The notes: generated from the sequence alone by a model not told the origin. 14,001 bases of DNA from Anaerolineae bacterium CG2_30_58_95 (GCA_001872165.1 MNXK01000023.1:1-14001); one strand, 5' to 3'; positions 1 through 7,911 are shown, counted from the stretch's first letter. Program-made: numbers and translations.

Positions 1-927
1 GTGGCCGCGCCTGAGATCGTCAAGGCGGTGCTGGCTTCCGGCGCAACCCAGCAGCAGGGCTACATGATCGTGGCGGCCCTGTTCGGCGGGCTGGCAGTCA
101 TCCCCATCCTGCTCATCTTTTTCGTCGTGCGCGAGCGTGTCCGTCCCGAGGAAGAGATCCGGATAGAGCAGAGCGTTTCCTTCAGAGAGACCGTGCGGAC
201 GGCCTGGGCCAACATCCCCTTCCGTTTCGCGACCGGCATCTACATTCTCAACTGGACGACCTTCGACCTGGTCGCCCTCGTCCTGCCGTTCTATCTGACC
301 TACTGGGTGGCGCGCGGCAATCTGCTGCAAAAGGCGCTCGGCATGAGGATCGAATCCTCGGTTCTCGGCCTCCTGCTGGTGACTGCCGTTATCGTCCTGC
401 CGTTCTGGGTCTGGCTTTCGCAACGCCTGAGCAAGCACATCGCCTACATCATCGGGATGTCGTTCTGGGCAGTTGTCCAATTGCTCATCTTCGGAGTTCA
501 GCCTGGACAGACCACCACCATCCTTATATTGGCATTTCTGGCCGGCATCTCCGTCTCGAACGCCCACGTGCTGCCCGACTCGATCTTCCCGGACGTGATC
601 GAATGGGACGAGCTGCGCACTGGTCGCCGCCAGGAAGGGATTTACTACGGCATCAAGAACTTTATCCGCAAGCTGACCGGGGCGCTTGCTATTTTCATCG
701 CGTTACAGGTGCTAGGCTGGTTCGGCTACCAATCTCCGCCCGAGGGCGCGACCCAGTTTATGCAACCCGCCAGCGCCCTGGCGGCCATCCGCTTCTTGAT
801 CGGACCCTTCGGCGCGATCCTGCTTTTCAGCGCAGTGCTCACCGCTGCCTTCTACCCGTTGACGCGCGAACGTCACGCGCGCATCCGCCGCCTACTGGCG
901 CGGCGGAAAGAACGCGCGACGAATTAG
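1..927 (+). CDS. MFS transporter, GPH/MelB-type sugar:cation symporter (5' truncated by the window)
   Basis: This is the C-terminal ~308 residues of a membrane transporter. The frame is open from the first base, and the GTG there is an internal codon: the first residues align with about residue 177 of the complete paralogue downstream, so the start lies outside the window. Several hydrophobic segments are visible, as is the late-loop motif DVIEWDELRTGRRQEG (about residues 198-213), which is shared with the neighbour and typical of glycoside-pentoside-hexuronide:cation symporters. Around residue 107 it lacks a few residues that the paralogue has after GNLL. The DNA around 598-640 is nearly identical to the matching part of the next gene, which indicates tandem duplication. 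A basic tail (RRLLARRKERATN) ends the protein. By family it should import a glycoside or sugar derivative with a cation across the inner membrane; the substrate cannot be read from the sequence. Confidence 0.85.
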   Translation: MAAPEIVKAVLASGATQQQGYMIVAALFGGLAVIPILLIFFVVRERVRPEEEIRIEQSVSFRETVRTAWANIPFRFATGIYILNWTTFDLVALVLPFYLTYWVARGNLLQKALGMRIESSVLGLLLVTAVIVLPFWVWLSQRLSKHIAYIIGMSFWAVVQLLIFGVQPGQTTTILILAFLAGISVSNAHVLPDSIFPDVIEWDELRTGRRQEGIYYGIKNFIRKLTGALAIFIALQVLGWFGYQSPPEGATQFMQPASALAAIRFLIGPFGAILLFSAVLTAAFYPLTRERHARIRRLLARRKERATN

Positions 928-945
928 AATGTCTAAAGGACAATG

Positions 946-2406
946 ATGAACGCATCAACGCAAGCGCCGCCCAAAGAAAACCACCTTTCCTTCTGGACAA
1001 AGCTGGTCTACGGCACCGGCGACTGGAGCGGATCCAGCTACGGGACGCTGCGCCAGATCTTCTACGCCATCTTCCTGACCGACGTGGTAGGGCTGGAGCC
1101 GCGCCTGGCCTCCGTCGCTGCGCTGCTCGGCATTATCTGGGACGCGGTCAACGATCCGCTGGTCGGGATGCTCACTGACCGGGTGCGGACACGCTGGGGA
1201 AGGCGCCGCCCGTTCCTGCTGATCTTTGCCATCCCCTTCGGGCTGAGTTTCATGTTGCTATGGTGGGCGCCGCCCTGGCACAGTCAGATCGCCCTGGCGG
1301 TCACTGTCTCGCTGGCCTTCATGCTCAGCGACACGTTCGAAACGCTGTGCGGCGTGCCCTTCTCCGCTCTGCTGCCCGAGCTGACCCCCGACTACGATGA
1401 ACGCACCACGCTGACCAGCTACCGCATCTTCTTCAACCTGCTGGCCTCGCTGGTTACCGCCGTCGCTGCGCCGATGATCGTGGACGCGGCGCTGAACGCC
1501 GGCCTGACCCAACAACAGGGTTACCTGCTGGTGGCGGGTCTGTTCGCCGGGTCGGCCGCAATTCCCTACCTGCTCATCTTCGCCGTCGTGCGCGAACGGT
1601 ACGTGGGGAAAGAACAGCCACAAGATCCCACGCCCTTGCGCGAAACCGTTCGCACCGCCTGGAGCAACATCCCCTTCCGCTTTGCCACCGCCATCTACAT
1701 GCTGAACTGGATCACCTTCGACCTGGTGGCGTTAGTGTTGCCCTTCTACCTGCTCTACTGGATCGCGCGCGGCAATCTACTCTTCTCAGTGACTCTGCTC
1801 GGCATTTCCCTGCCGCTCGAATCGGCAGTCTTTGCCATCCTGCTCATCACGGCAGTGATCGCCCTGCCCTTCTGGCTGTGGCTCTCGCATCGGCTTGGTA
1901 AACACACCGCTTACATCATCGGCATGATCTTCTGGGCGGGCGTGCAATTGGGGATTTTCTCGGTGCGCCCTGGACAGATCACACTGGTGTTGTGGATGTC
2001 CTTCCTGGCCGGTCTGAGCGTTTCGGCTGCGCACGTCCTGCCGGACGCCATCTTCCCGGATGTGATCGAATGGGACGAGCTGCGCACTGGCCGCCGCCAG
2101 GAAGGCATCTACTACGGCGTCAAGAACTTCGTCCGCAAGCTGACCGGCGCGCTGGCGATTTTCATCGCCCTGCAGGTGCTGGGTTGGTTCGGCTACCAGA
2201 CCCCGCCGAAGAGCGCGACCACGTTCATGCAGTCGCCGGTCACGCTGACGGCCATCCGCGTCTTGATCGGCCCCTGCGGCGCGGTGCTGTTATTTAGCGC
2301 GGTGTTGGCGGCCTGGTTCTATCCGCTGACGCGCGAAAAACATGGGAGAATTCGTAGATTGCTGGCAAAGCGAAGAGAAAGACAGCAGGAAGCAATTAGC
2401 GATTAG
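946..2406 (+). CDS. MFS transporter, GPH/MelB-type sugar:cation symporter (complete)
   Basis: A full-length polytopic membrane protein of 486 residues, a normal size for the family, with about 12 hydrophobic segments. The N-terminal GPH signature is clear: GTGDW near residue 24, then DAVNDPLVG...DR..TRWGRRRPF at about 66-90, which is the cytoplasmic loop 2-3 motif of MelB-like transporters. The late motif DVIEWDELRTGRRQEG is also present. Two ATGs lie in tandem at 943 and 946. AAAGGA at 935-940 is only 2 nt from the first and 5 nt from the second, so 946 is preferred. The gene starts 18 nt after the stop of the upstream paralogue and is probably cotranscribed with it. By family it mediates cation-coupled uptake of sugars or glycosides. 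No glycosidase lies in the window to suggest a substrate. The stop codon abuts the remnant of a third copy. Confidence 0.88.
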   Translation: MNASTQAPPKENHLSFWTKLVYGTGDWSGSSYGTLRQIFYAIFLTDVVGLEPRLASVAALLGIIWDAVNDPLVGMLTDRVRTRWGRRRPFLLIFAIPFGLSFMLLWWAPPWHSQIALAVTVSLAFMLSDTFETLCGVPFSALLPELTPDYDERTTLTSYRIFFNLLASLVTAVAAPMIVDAALNAGLTQQQGYLLVAGLFAGSAAIPYLLIFAVVRERYVGKEQPQDPTPLRETVRTAWSNIPFRFATAIYMLNWITFDLVALVLPFYLLYWIARGNLLFSVTLLGISLPLESAVFAILLITAVIALPFWLWLSHRLGKHTAYIIGMIFWAGVQLGIFSVRPGQITLVLWMSFLAGLSVSAAHVLPDAIFPDVIEWDELRTGRRQEGIYYGVKNFVRKLTGALAIFIALQVLGWFGYQTPPKSATTFMQSPVTLTAIRVLIGPCGAVLLFSAVLAAWFYPLTREKHGRIRRLLAKRRERQQEAISD

Positions 2407-2534
2407 ATGTGGTCGGCCTCGACCCGCGCCTGGCATCCTTCGGCGCGCTGATCGGCATCTTCTGGGACGCAGCCAACGATCCGCTTGTCGGCGTGCTCAA
2501 TGATCGCGTCCGTTCGCGCTGGGGTCGCCGCCGC
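2406..2534 (+). pseudogene. Remnant of a third GPH/MFS transporter copy
   Basis: About 43 codons, read from GAT at 2406, correspond to residues 46-88 of the complete transporter: DVVGLDPRLAS, then DAANDPLVGVL, DRV and RWGRRR. The homology starts exactly at the last base of the preceding gene's stop codon and breaks off right after the RWGRRR codons. There is no start region and no later membrane segments, so this cannot be a working transporter. It looks like what remained after deletion or recombination within a tandem array of three or more copies. The frame stays open into unrelated sequence. Confidence 0.75.
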
Positions 2535-2738
2535 TCGGTGATTCTGGAAGCCGCCAATGGACAGCGCTTTGTGCTCGCGTCTTTGACTGACTGGGAAGGT
2601 TTTGACATCGGTAACAGCAAGGATTTTGGCAAAGAAGCCGCTCGCACAGGCGCAAACCAAAAACTGATGAATACGCTGGCGGCCCGCCGCAAGAGTGCAA
2701 AACGCACAGCGCTGGAATCAGCCTGTTACTCATTATAA
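2535..2738 (+). pseudogene. 3' tail of an unrecognised gene fused in frame to the transporter remnant
   Basis: After the transporter similarity ends, the same frame continues for ~66 codons to TAA at 2736-2738. The peptide is soluble and charged: VILEAANGQRFVLASL, an acidic GFDIGNSKDFGKE stretch, then NQKLMNTLAARRKSAKR. It shows no membrane segment and no similarity to the transporters. The style, a short beta 'GQRFVLA' piece followed by a helix ending in basic residues, is like the C-terminus of small antitoxin-like or regulatory proteins, but I do not recognise a family and the resemblance is weak. It probably represents a gene whose 5' end was lost in the rearrangement that truncated the transporter. 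Confidence 0.4.
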
Positions 2739-2768
2739 ATTGGCCAAAGTCCAGCAAGGTTAGATAGG

Positions 2769-2797
2769 TTGCTAATTCCTTCTTTGGTGGCTATAAT
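2769..2797 (+). promoter_or_regulatory. Sigma70-type promoter of the signalling operon
   Basis: TTGCTA at 2769-2774 (4/6 to the -35 consensus), a 17-nt spacer and a perfect TATAAT at 2792-2797. Transcription should start near 2804, about 30 nt before the proposed kinase start codon. Its position rules against a kinase start at the in-frame TTG at 2769, since that codon is the -35 box itself. Confidence 0.65.
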
Positions 2798-2822
2798 CTG
2801 TGCAAGTTCTACGCGCGGGCAG

Positions 2823-2829
2823 AAGGAGG
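2823..2829 (+). promoter_or_regulatory. Strong Shine-Dalgarno that decides the kinase start
   Basis: AAGGAGG is the best ribosome binding site in this stretch. It lies 5 nt before an in-frame CTG at 2835, and no in-frame ATG or GTG falls between it and the kinase domain. The kinase is therefore probably initiated at the rare start codon CTG. Confidence 0.6.
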
Positions 2830-2834
2830 CCTCC

Positions 2835-4724
2835 CTGGACAGCACCAAGAACATCACCGATCCACTCAAAGAAGACGAAGGCGGCGAATCAAAGCGCCTG
2901 CAAATCCGGCCCGGGACGACGCTCGTTAACCGCTACGTGATCCAGGATGTGGTTGGGGTGGGCGGCATGGGTTCGGTTTACCGGGCGCGCGACCTGCACT
3001 TCCCCAACGTGGTCAAGCTGGTCGCCGTCAAGGAAATGATCAACAACGCCAGCGATCCGTTGGTCCGCCAGACCATCATCCACAACTTCGAGCGCGAGGC
3101 CAACATCCTGGCTACCTTGAACCACTCTTCTATCCCGAGAATTTATGATTATTTCTCACTGGAGGAACGCTCGTACCTGGTGCTGGAATTCATCAACGGA
3201 AAAGACCTGGAGATGATCATCGAGGAGACAGAGGGTTTCATGGCCGAGGAGCAAGTGCTGGTGTGGGCCATCGAGTTATGCGATGTGCTCAGTTTCCTGC
3301 ACACCCACAAACCCGACCCGATCATCTTCCGCGACATGAAACCTTCCAATGTGATGATCAACCAGTCCCAGCACGTGATGCTGGTGGATTTTGGCATTGC
3401 CAAGCCCTTCCAGGCTGGTCAAAAAGGGACGATGATCGGCACGGAGGGATACTCTCCGCCCGAACAGTACCGGGGCGAGGCCACCCCGCTGGCGGATGTT
3501 TACGCCCTGGGCGCGACCCTGCACCACGCCCTCACCCGCCGCAACCCCCAACTGGAACCGCCTTTCTCCTTCTCCGAACGGCCGGTGCGAAAGATCAATC
3601 CGGCCATATCACCGGAGATAGAGTCTGTCATCACCACCGCCCTCCAGTACAACCCGGAAGACCGCTTTCAAAGCGCAGAAGCCATGAAGGATGCTTTGGT
3701 GGCAGCCGGGCACAAGACCGGCATCCTCAAGCGCGTTGGCGGGACGGCGGCCGCTATCCAAACCAGCGGCTTGAAGCCACTGTGGGCTTTCCAGTGTGAA
3801 GACGAGATCCGCAGTACGCCCATCCACTACGACGGGTCAATCTACGTCGGCTCCTACGACCATAACCTGTACTGCGTGAACGCAGTGACGGGTGAATTCC
3901 AATGGAAATACGCGACGGATAGCGGCGTCGTCACGCGCCCGGCCATGTACGAGAACAACGTCTACTTCGGGTCGGAAGACCAGCGTCTGCACGTCGTCAG
4001 CGCCCGCTCCGGCAAAGTTGTGTGGACCTATTACACCGACGGGCCTGTACGTTCTTCGCCGCGCATCGCTGAAGGCCATGTCTTCTTCGGCTCTGACGAC
4101 GCGCACATCCACGCGGTCAATGTGCTCACCGGGCGGGCCTCCTGGCGCTTCGAGACCGCTGCGCCGGTGCGCTCCACTCCCTTCGTGACCAACGAAGCCG
4201 TGTTCGCCGGCTGCGAAAGCGGCGATTTCTATTGCGTGGATTTCGGCGGCGAGTTGAAGTGGCGCTTCAAGGCCAAATTGGCCGTCACCTCCTCGCCGTG
4301 GGTCGAAGAAGGCGTCGTCTACTTTGGCTCGCTCGACAGCAGCTTCTACGCACTGGATACGCGCGCCGGTTGGGCCATCTGGCGATTCCGCATGGGCAAA
4401 GGCTCCATCGTCTCGCCTTGCCTGGCCGAGGGATTGATCTTCACCGGATCCGCCGACGGCCATATCTATGCCATTGATGCCCGCACCTCGAGGGAGGCCT
4501 GGCGTTTTCGCACCGAGCACCAGGTCAGCGGGTCGCCGATCATCTACAAAGATTCGCTCTATTGCGGCACGGCGGATGGGATTCTTTATTGCCTGGAATA
4601 CCGCACGGGGCGCCTGCGCTGGAAGTTTTCCAGCCAGGGGCCTATCACCGGCGCCCCATTGGTCTATAATGACATTGTCTACGTGGGTTCCGCCGATCAC
4701 TTTCTCTACGCTCTGTTGGCTTGA
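2835..4724 (+). CDS. Soluble Ser/Thr protein kinase with C-terminal eight-repeat PQQ-like beta-propeller
   Basis: From the CTG start the protein has 629 residues. The kinase domain (about 32-288) keeps the glycine loop GVGGMG (41-46), the ATP lysine in VAVK (K66), the catalytic loop FRDMKPSN (D167, K169, N172; Phe replaces the usual His of HRD), DFG (185-187) and a PPE version of APE (208-210). It should transfer phosphate from ATP to Ser/Thr on partner proteins. Residues ~313-629 contain eight repeats with a W-[KR]-[FY] start and a YxGSxDxxLYAxD-like end, which predicts a closed eight-bladed PQQ-type propeller, probably for protein or ligand binding. No transmembrane segment separates the two halves, so unlike PknB-type kinases it is probably cytoplasmic. 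It is the first gene of the operon and is followed 29 nt later by a PP2C phosphatase, its likely antagonist. The start codon is inferred from the ribosome binding site; an upstream TTG at 2769 is the alternative. Confidence 0.9.
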   Translation: MDSTKNITDPLKEDEGGESKRLQIRPGTTLVNRYVIQDVVGVGGMGSVYRARDLHFPNVVKLVAVKEMINNASDPLVRQTIIHNFEREANILATLNHSSIPRIYDYFSLEERSYLVLEFINGKDLEMIIEETEGFMAEEQVLVWAIELCDVLSFLHTHKPDPIIFRDMKPSNVMINQSQHVMLVDFGIAKPFQAGQKGTMIGTEGYSPPEQYRGEATPLADVYALGATLHHALTRRNPQLEPPFSFSERPVRKINPAISPEIESVITTALQYNPEDRFQSAEAMKDALVAAGHKTGILKRVGGTAAAIQTSGLKPLWAFQCEDEIRSTPIHYDGSIYVGSYDHNLYCVNAVTGEFQWKYATDSGVVTRPAMYENNVYFGSEDQRLHVVSARSGKVVWTYYTDGPVRSSPRIAEGHVFFGSDDAHIHAVNVLTGRASWRFETAAPVRSTPFVTNEAVFAGCESGDFYCVDFGGELKWRFKAKLAVTSSPWVEEGVVYFGSLDSSFYALDTRAGWAIWRFRMGKGSIVSPCLAEGLIFTGSADGHIYAIDARTSREAWRFRTEHQVSGSPIIYKDSLYCGTADGILYCLEYRTGRLRWKFSSQGPITGAPLVYNDIVYVGSADHFLYALLA

Positions 4725-4753
4725 GCAGGTTCGTAAACTCAAGGAGACCTCTA

Positions 4754-5653
4754 GTGACTCTAAAAAATATCTTACGTGGCAAGAAACGCGTGCGCGCACC
4801 TGCTCCACCGGCTAACGTGAGCACTGCCCCCCTCCTGGACCAGCAAATCCAGGCGGCATTGGTCAAAGGCAAACATTACGAACCGCAACAATTGGATGCG
4901 GGCTGCGGACAATCCGTGGGGAAGCAGCGCGAGCACAACGAAGACAGCCTGTTTGCATTCTCGATCACGATTGGCAACGAAACCAACAGCGTCCCGCTCG
5001 GCCTCTATATCGTTGCCGATGGGATGGGCGGGCACCAGTATGGCGAGGTGGCCAGCAATGCGGCCGTGCGCTCTGTAGCCGGGAATATCCTGCGAAAGTT
5101 CCTTCCTTATGTCGCCAACCAGTCTGAAGCAATGGACGAACCGCTCCAGGAACTCATGCGCGCCGCGGTTGACGAGGCGCAGCACATCGTGATGCAAGCT
5201 GCGCCGGGCGGCGGCACCACGCTGACGGCAGCTCTCGTCCTCGGCACGCAAGTGACCGTTGCCCACATCGGCGACAGCCGCGCCTATATCCTCCGTCCCG
5301 ACCGGCGGATCGAGCCCCTCACCCGCGACCACTCGCTCGTAAGGCGTCTGGAGGAACTTGGCCAGATCACTGCGCAAGAGGCGTCCGTCCACCCTCAGCG
5401 CAACGTGCTCTACCGGGCGCTCGGCCAGGGAGAGATGCTCGAGCCGGATATCCTCACCACGCCTTTCCCGCAACCCGGATACATCTTGCTGTGCACCGAT
5501 GGCTTGTGGGGCGTGCTGCCAGAGGAAGATATTTATCAGATCATTGGCGAATCCACGAATCTCCAGAACGCCTGTCAAAACCTGGTCAACGCGGCCAACA
5601 CGGCCGGCGGACCAGACAACATCAGCGTAGTGCTGGTTCAGTTGCTTGGTTAG
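4754..5653 (+). CDS. PP2C-family (PPM) Ser/Thr protein phosphatase
   Basis: A protein of 299 residues beginning with GTG at 4754, preceded at 7 nt by AAGGAG (4741-4746). An in-frame TTG at 4721 overlaps the kinase stop but has no comparable site. All main PP2C motifs are present: NED (62-64), the metal-binding DGMGGH (from 89), GGTT and GDSR (173-176), TRDHS, CTDG with the metal-binding Asp249, and GGPDNIS with Asp288-Asn289. It should be an active Mn/Mg-dependent phosphatase that removes phosphate from Ser/Thr. A basic, proline-containing N-terminal extension of ~40 residues precedes the domain, and no membrane segment is seen. Placed directly after the kinase, it probably reverses the kinase's modifications, as in PknB/PstP or PpkA/PppA pairs. 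Its stop is 1 nt before the next start codon, which suggests translational coupling. Confidence 0.93.
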   Translation: MTLKNILRGKKRVRAPAPPANVSTAPLLDQQIQAALVKGKHYEPQQLDAGCGQSVGKQREHNEDSLFAFSITIGNETNSVPLGLYIVADGMGGHQYGEVASNAAVRSVAGNILRKFLPYVANQSEAMDEPLQELMRAAVDEAQHIVMQAAPGGGTTLTAALVLGTQVTVAHIGDSRAYILRPDRRIEPLTRDHSLVRRLEELGQITAQEASVHPQRNVLYRALGQGEMLEPDILTTPFPQPGYILLCTDGLWGVLPEEDIYQIIGESTNLQNACQNLVNAANTAGGPDNISVVLVQLLG

Positions 5654-5654
5654 G

Positions 5655-7133
5655 ATGCCCGAAAAACCGGATTATTACACCCTGCTCGGCCTTCAACGTG
5701 ATGCCTCGCCCGAAGAGATTCGCCAGGCATATTTCAGCGCCGCGCGCCGCTTGCACCCTGATAAAGGCGGCTCCGCGCAGGACACCGAAAGATTCCTCGA
5801 GATCCAAGCGGCATACGAGGTGCTAAATAATCCCAAAAAGCGGGCCGAATACAATGCCACTCTCCCACCAGAAAAAATCGGAAGCGGCCTGATCCGGCAA
5901 AAAGCACTCTACAGCCGGCAAAGCATACCTCGCATGAAGGAGCCGCAACTGGTTTATGCCCTGATCGAGTTCTCCGCGACGAGTGACTCGAAGGCCCCTC
6001 CCGCGCCGCCGCTCAACCTTTGCCTGGTATTGGATCGCTCGACATCCATGCAAGGCCAAAACATGGACATGGTCAAGGCCACCGCCATCCAATTGCTCCG
6101 CCGCCTGCGCAACAGCGATACCCTTTCGGTGGTGGTCTTCAGCGACCGGGCGGAGACGGTCATCCCGGCCACGCACAACATCGAGCTGAAAAAGCTCGAA
6201 GCGCGCATCCAGATGCTCCAAACCTCGGGCGGAACCGAGATCTTCCAGGGGTTAGAAAGCGGATACAACGAGATTTGCCGCGGGTTGAAAGGATCCCACG
6301 TCAACCACATCATCCTGCTTACCGATGGGCGCACCTACGGCGACGAAGAGAAGTGCCTGGAGCTGGCAGGAAAAGCCGCCGAGGCCGGCATCGGCATCAG
6401 CGGATTAGGCATCGGGAGCGAATGGAACGATGATTTCCTGGATAAACTTGCCAGCCTGACGGGAGGCAGCAGCCTTTACGTTTCCAGGTCGCAAGATATT
6501 CAGCACATGCTGATCGAGAAATTCAACAAACTATGGCAGGTTTATGCCAAAGAAAGCACGCTGGAATTCAAGGTGGGCGACGGGGCAGACCTACGCTACG
6601 CCTTCCGGCTGCAGCCGGAGGTTGGGCTTCTGCCCGTCGAAAGTCCGCTGCGCCTCGGCCCGATCCTGAAGGATATTGATCTAAAAATCCTCATGGAATT
6701 CATGGTTCAACCTCCCGGCAGCCAGGCCGAGAAGGTACGCCTGCTGGAGGGGGAGTTCAAAGTCTCGATCTCGTCGCAACCTGTACCCGTCCAATCTGTA
6801 CCGCTCCGTCTATCGCGGCCGGTGGCTGGTTCGACCAAGTTGCAGACGCCCCCAGCAGAAATCCTGAGAGCGCTTTCCCACTTGAGCCTGTACCGGCTGC
6901 AAGAACAGGCTCGCAGGGAGGTGGCGGCCGGCAAGTATACACAGGCCTCGCGGCGCTTACAGCGGCTGGCAACGCATTTACTCGAACAAGGACAGAGAGG
7001 CCTGGCGCGTACCGCCCTTTTGGAGGCCGAAAACATCCAACGCCAAAAAAAGTTCACACAAGAGGGTGAGAAACATATAAAATACGGTACGCGCGCCCTG
7101 CTCCTGCCTGGGCAGGAGGAAGATCAACCATGA
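5655..7133 (+). CDS. J-domain/vWA fusion protein
   Basis: A protein of 492 residues from ATG 5655, 1 nt after the phosphatase stop and without a clear ribosome binding site of its own, so probably coupled. Residues 6-68 are a DnaJ-type J domain with HPD at 34-36, the tripeptide that stimulates Hsp70/DnaK ATPase. Residues ~98-290 form a von Willebrand factor A domain with an apparently complete MIDAS: DRSTS (D127, S129, S131), T194 in GGTEI and D224 in LLTDGRTYGDE, so metal-dependent ligand binding is expected. A beta-rich segment (~300-390) and a helical TPR-like C-terminus (~400-465) follow. No Zn-finger or client domain of classical DnaJ is present. In this operon it may recruit DnaK to phosphorylated complexes or act as a scaffold, like the vWA member of TerY-P triads; this is inference. 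The TGA overlaps the next ATG. Confidence 0.88.
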   Translation: MPEKPDYYTLLGLQRDASPEEIRQAYFSAARRLHPDKGGSAQDTERFLEIQAAYEVLNNPKKRAEYNATLPPEKIGSGLIRQKALYSRQSIPRMKEPQLVYALIEFSATSDSKAPPAPPLNLCLVLDRSTSMQGQNMDMVKATAIQLLRRLRNSDTLSVVVFSDRAETVIPATHNIELKKLEARIQMLQTSGGTEIFQGLESGYNEICRGLKGSHVNHIILLTDGRTYGDEEKCLELAGKAAEAGIGISGLGIGSEWNDDFLDKLASLTGGSSLYVSRSQDIQHMLIEKFNKLWQVYAKESTLEFKVGDGADLRYAFRLQPEVGLLPVESPLRLGPILKDIDLKILMEFMVQPPGSQAEKVRLLEGEFKVSISSQPVPVQSVPLRLSRPVAGSTKLQTPPAEILRALSHLSLYRLQEQARREVAAGKYTQASRRLQRLATHLLEQGQRGLARTALLEAENIQRQKKFTQEGEKHIKYGTRALLLPGQEEDQP

Positions 7134-7648
7134 TCATCTGCCCAAGCTGCCGGTATAAAGAAATTCCTGGCGCGCTGTTTTGCAGCCAATGCGGCGCGCA
7201 ATTGGTAACCGCCTCAGATCCCGACTTGCAGAAAGACCCCATGACTGAAACCAGCTCGAATACCAAAGGAAAACCCGATCTGAAATCCACCTCTCCCATG
7301 ATGTCTGCGGGCGCGCGGATTTCCTTACACCTGGTCGAAAGCGGACAGATCTTGCCTCTGGCCGAGCGGACCGAGTTCTCGCTGGGAAGAGTCGCCGAAG
7401 GCCAGCCGATCATGCCAGACATTGACCTGACGCCTTACAAGGCCTACGAGAACGGCGTTTCACGTCTCCACGCCATCTTGAAACTGGTCAATGAACAAGT
7501 CACGATCCTGGATCTGGGATCGTCCAACGGCACATACGTGAACGGGAACCGTCTCGTGCCGAGCGTCGAGCGTCCCCTCAACCACGGCGATATGATCCAC
7601 CTGGGCAAGCTGAAAATCCAGATCCTTTTCAGCCCAGAGGACAAATAA
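7130..7648 (+). CDS. Zinc-ribbon and FHA-domain protein
   Basis: A protein of 172 residues. ATG 7130 overlaps the preceding TGA (ATGA), and AGGAGGA at 7114-7120 lies 9 nt upstream. The N-terminus is a four-cysteine zinc ribbon with CPSC (C4, C7) and CSQC (C18, C21). A polar linker (~27-60) follows, containing TETSS (39-43). Residues ~63-168 are an FHA domain with the phosphothreonine-binding set intact: GR (86-87), SRLH (111-114) and SSNGTYVNG (131-139). FHA domains bind phosphothreonine peptides, so this is the likely reader of the kinase's marks. No membrane segment is visible. The linker threonines recall the ETTS site of mycobacterial GarA, whose phosphorylation makes its own FHA domain bind in cis; a similar switch here is only a suggestion. 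Confidence 0.9.
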   Translation: MIICPSCRYKEIPGALFCSQCGAQLVTASDPDLQKDPMTETSSNTKGKPDLKSTSPMMSAGARISLHLVESGQILPLAERTEFSLGRVAEGQPIMPDIDLTPYKAYENGVSRLHAILKLVNEQVTILDLGSSNGTYVNGNRLVPSVERPLNHGDMIHLGKLKIQILFSPEDK

Positions 7649-7662
7649 AGAGTGAGGTGCGC

Positions 7663-7911
7663 ATGGCCCAAACAATCATTGTCCACATCACGAACGAAGA
7701 CCCAATTGTCGGCGAGGTAGACGAGCTGCCCGCTCTCACCGACACACTGATCACGATCCACAGCCCGCGCCGGCGAGACGGCAAAGACGTTCACTACTTG
7801 CAAAACAATGTCGTGACCGTCATCTGGCCGGTCAACCAGATTGCTTTCATCGAAGTCTTGCCCAGCCAGGTGGAGGAAGAGATCATCGGTTTCGTGAGGG
7901 AAAAGTCATGA
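7663..7911 (+). CDS. Small protein of unknown function (82 aa) inside the signalling operon
   Basis: I do not recognise this family. The start is ATG 7663, with GTGAGG just upstream at 7652-7657, and the TGA overlaps the ATG of the response regulator (ATGA). The coding spacing and start signals argue that it is real. The sequence suggests a small beta-rich soluble fold: hydrophobic strands alternate with conserved-looking turns such as [20 protein letters not shown], then [18 protein letters not shown], and a short acidic helix at the end (VEEEIIGF). It has no cysteine, membrane segment or signal peptide. The operon position between an FHA protein and a response regulator suggests a role in the same signalling pathway, perhaps as an adaptor; no function is claimed. 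Confidence 0.75.
   Translation: MAQTIIVHITNEDPIVGEVDELPALTDTLITIHSPRRRDGKDVHYLQNNVVTVIWPVNQIAFIEVLPSQVEEEIIGFVREKS

Noticed and set aside
3837..4808. Long open frame (323 codons) on the minus strand opposite the kinase propeller
   Set aside because: It lies fully antisense to a strongly supported domain, has no family motifs or ribosome binding site, and is explained by the GC-rich codon use and repeats of the sense gene.
4772..5578. Open frame of 268 codons on the minus strand opposite the PP2C gene
   Set aside because: All PP2C motifs are on the plus strand; the antisense translation is compositionally odd and shows no recognisable domain.
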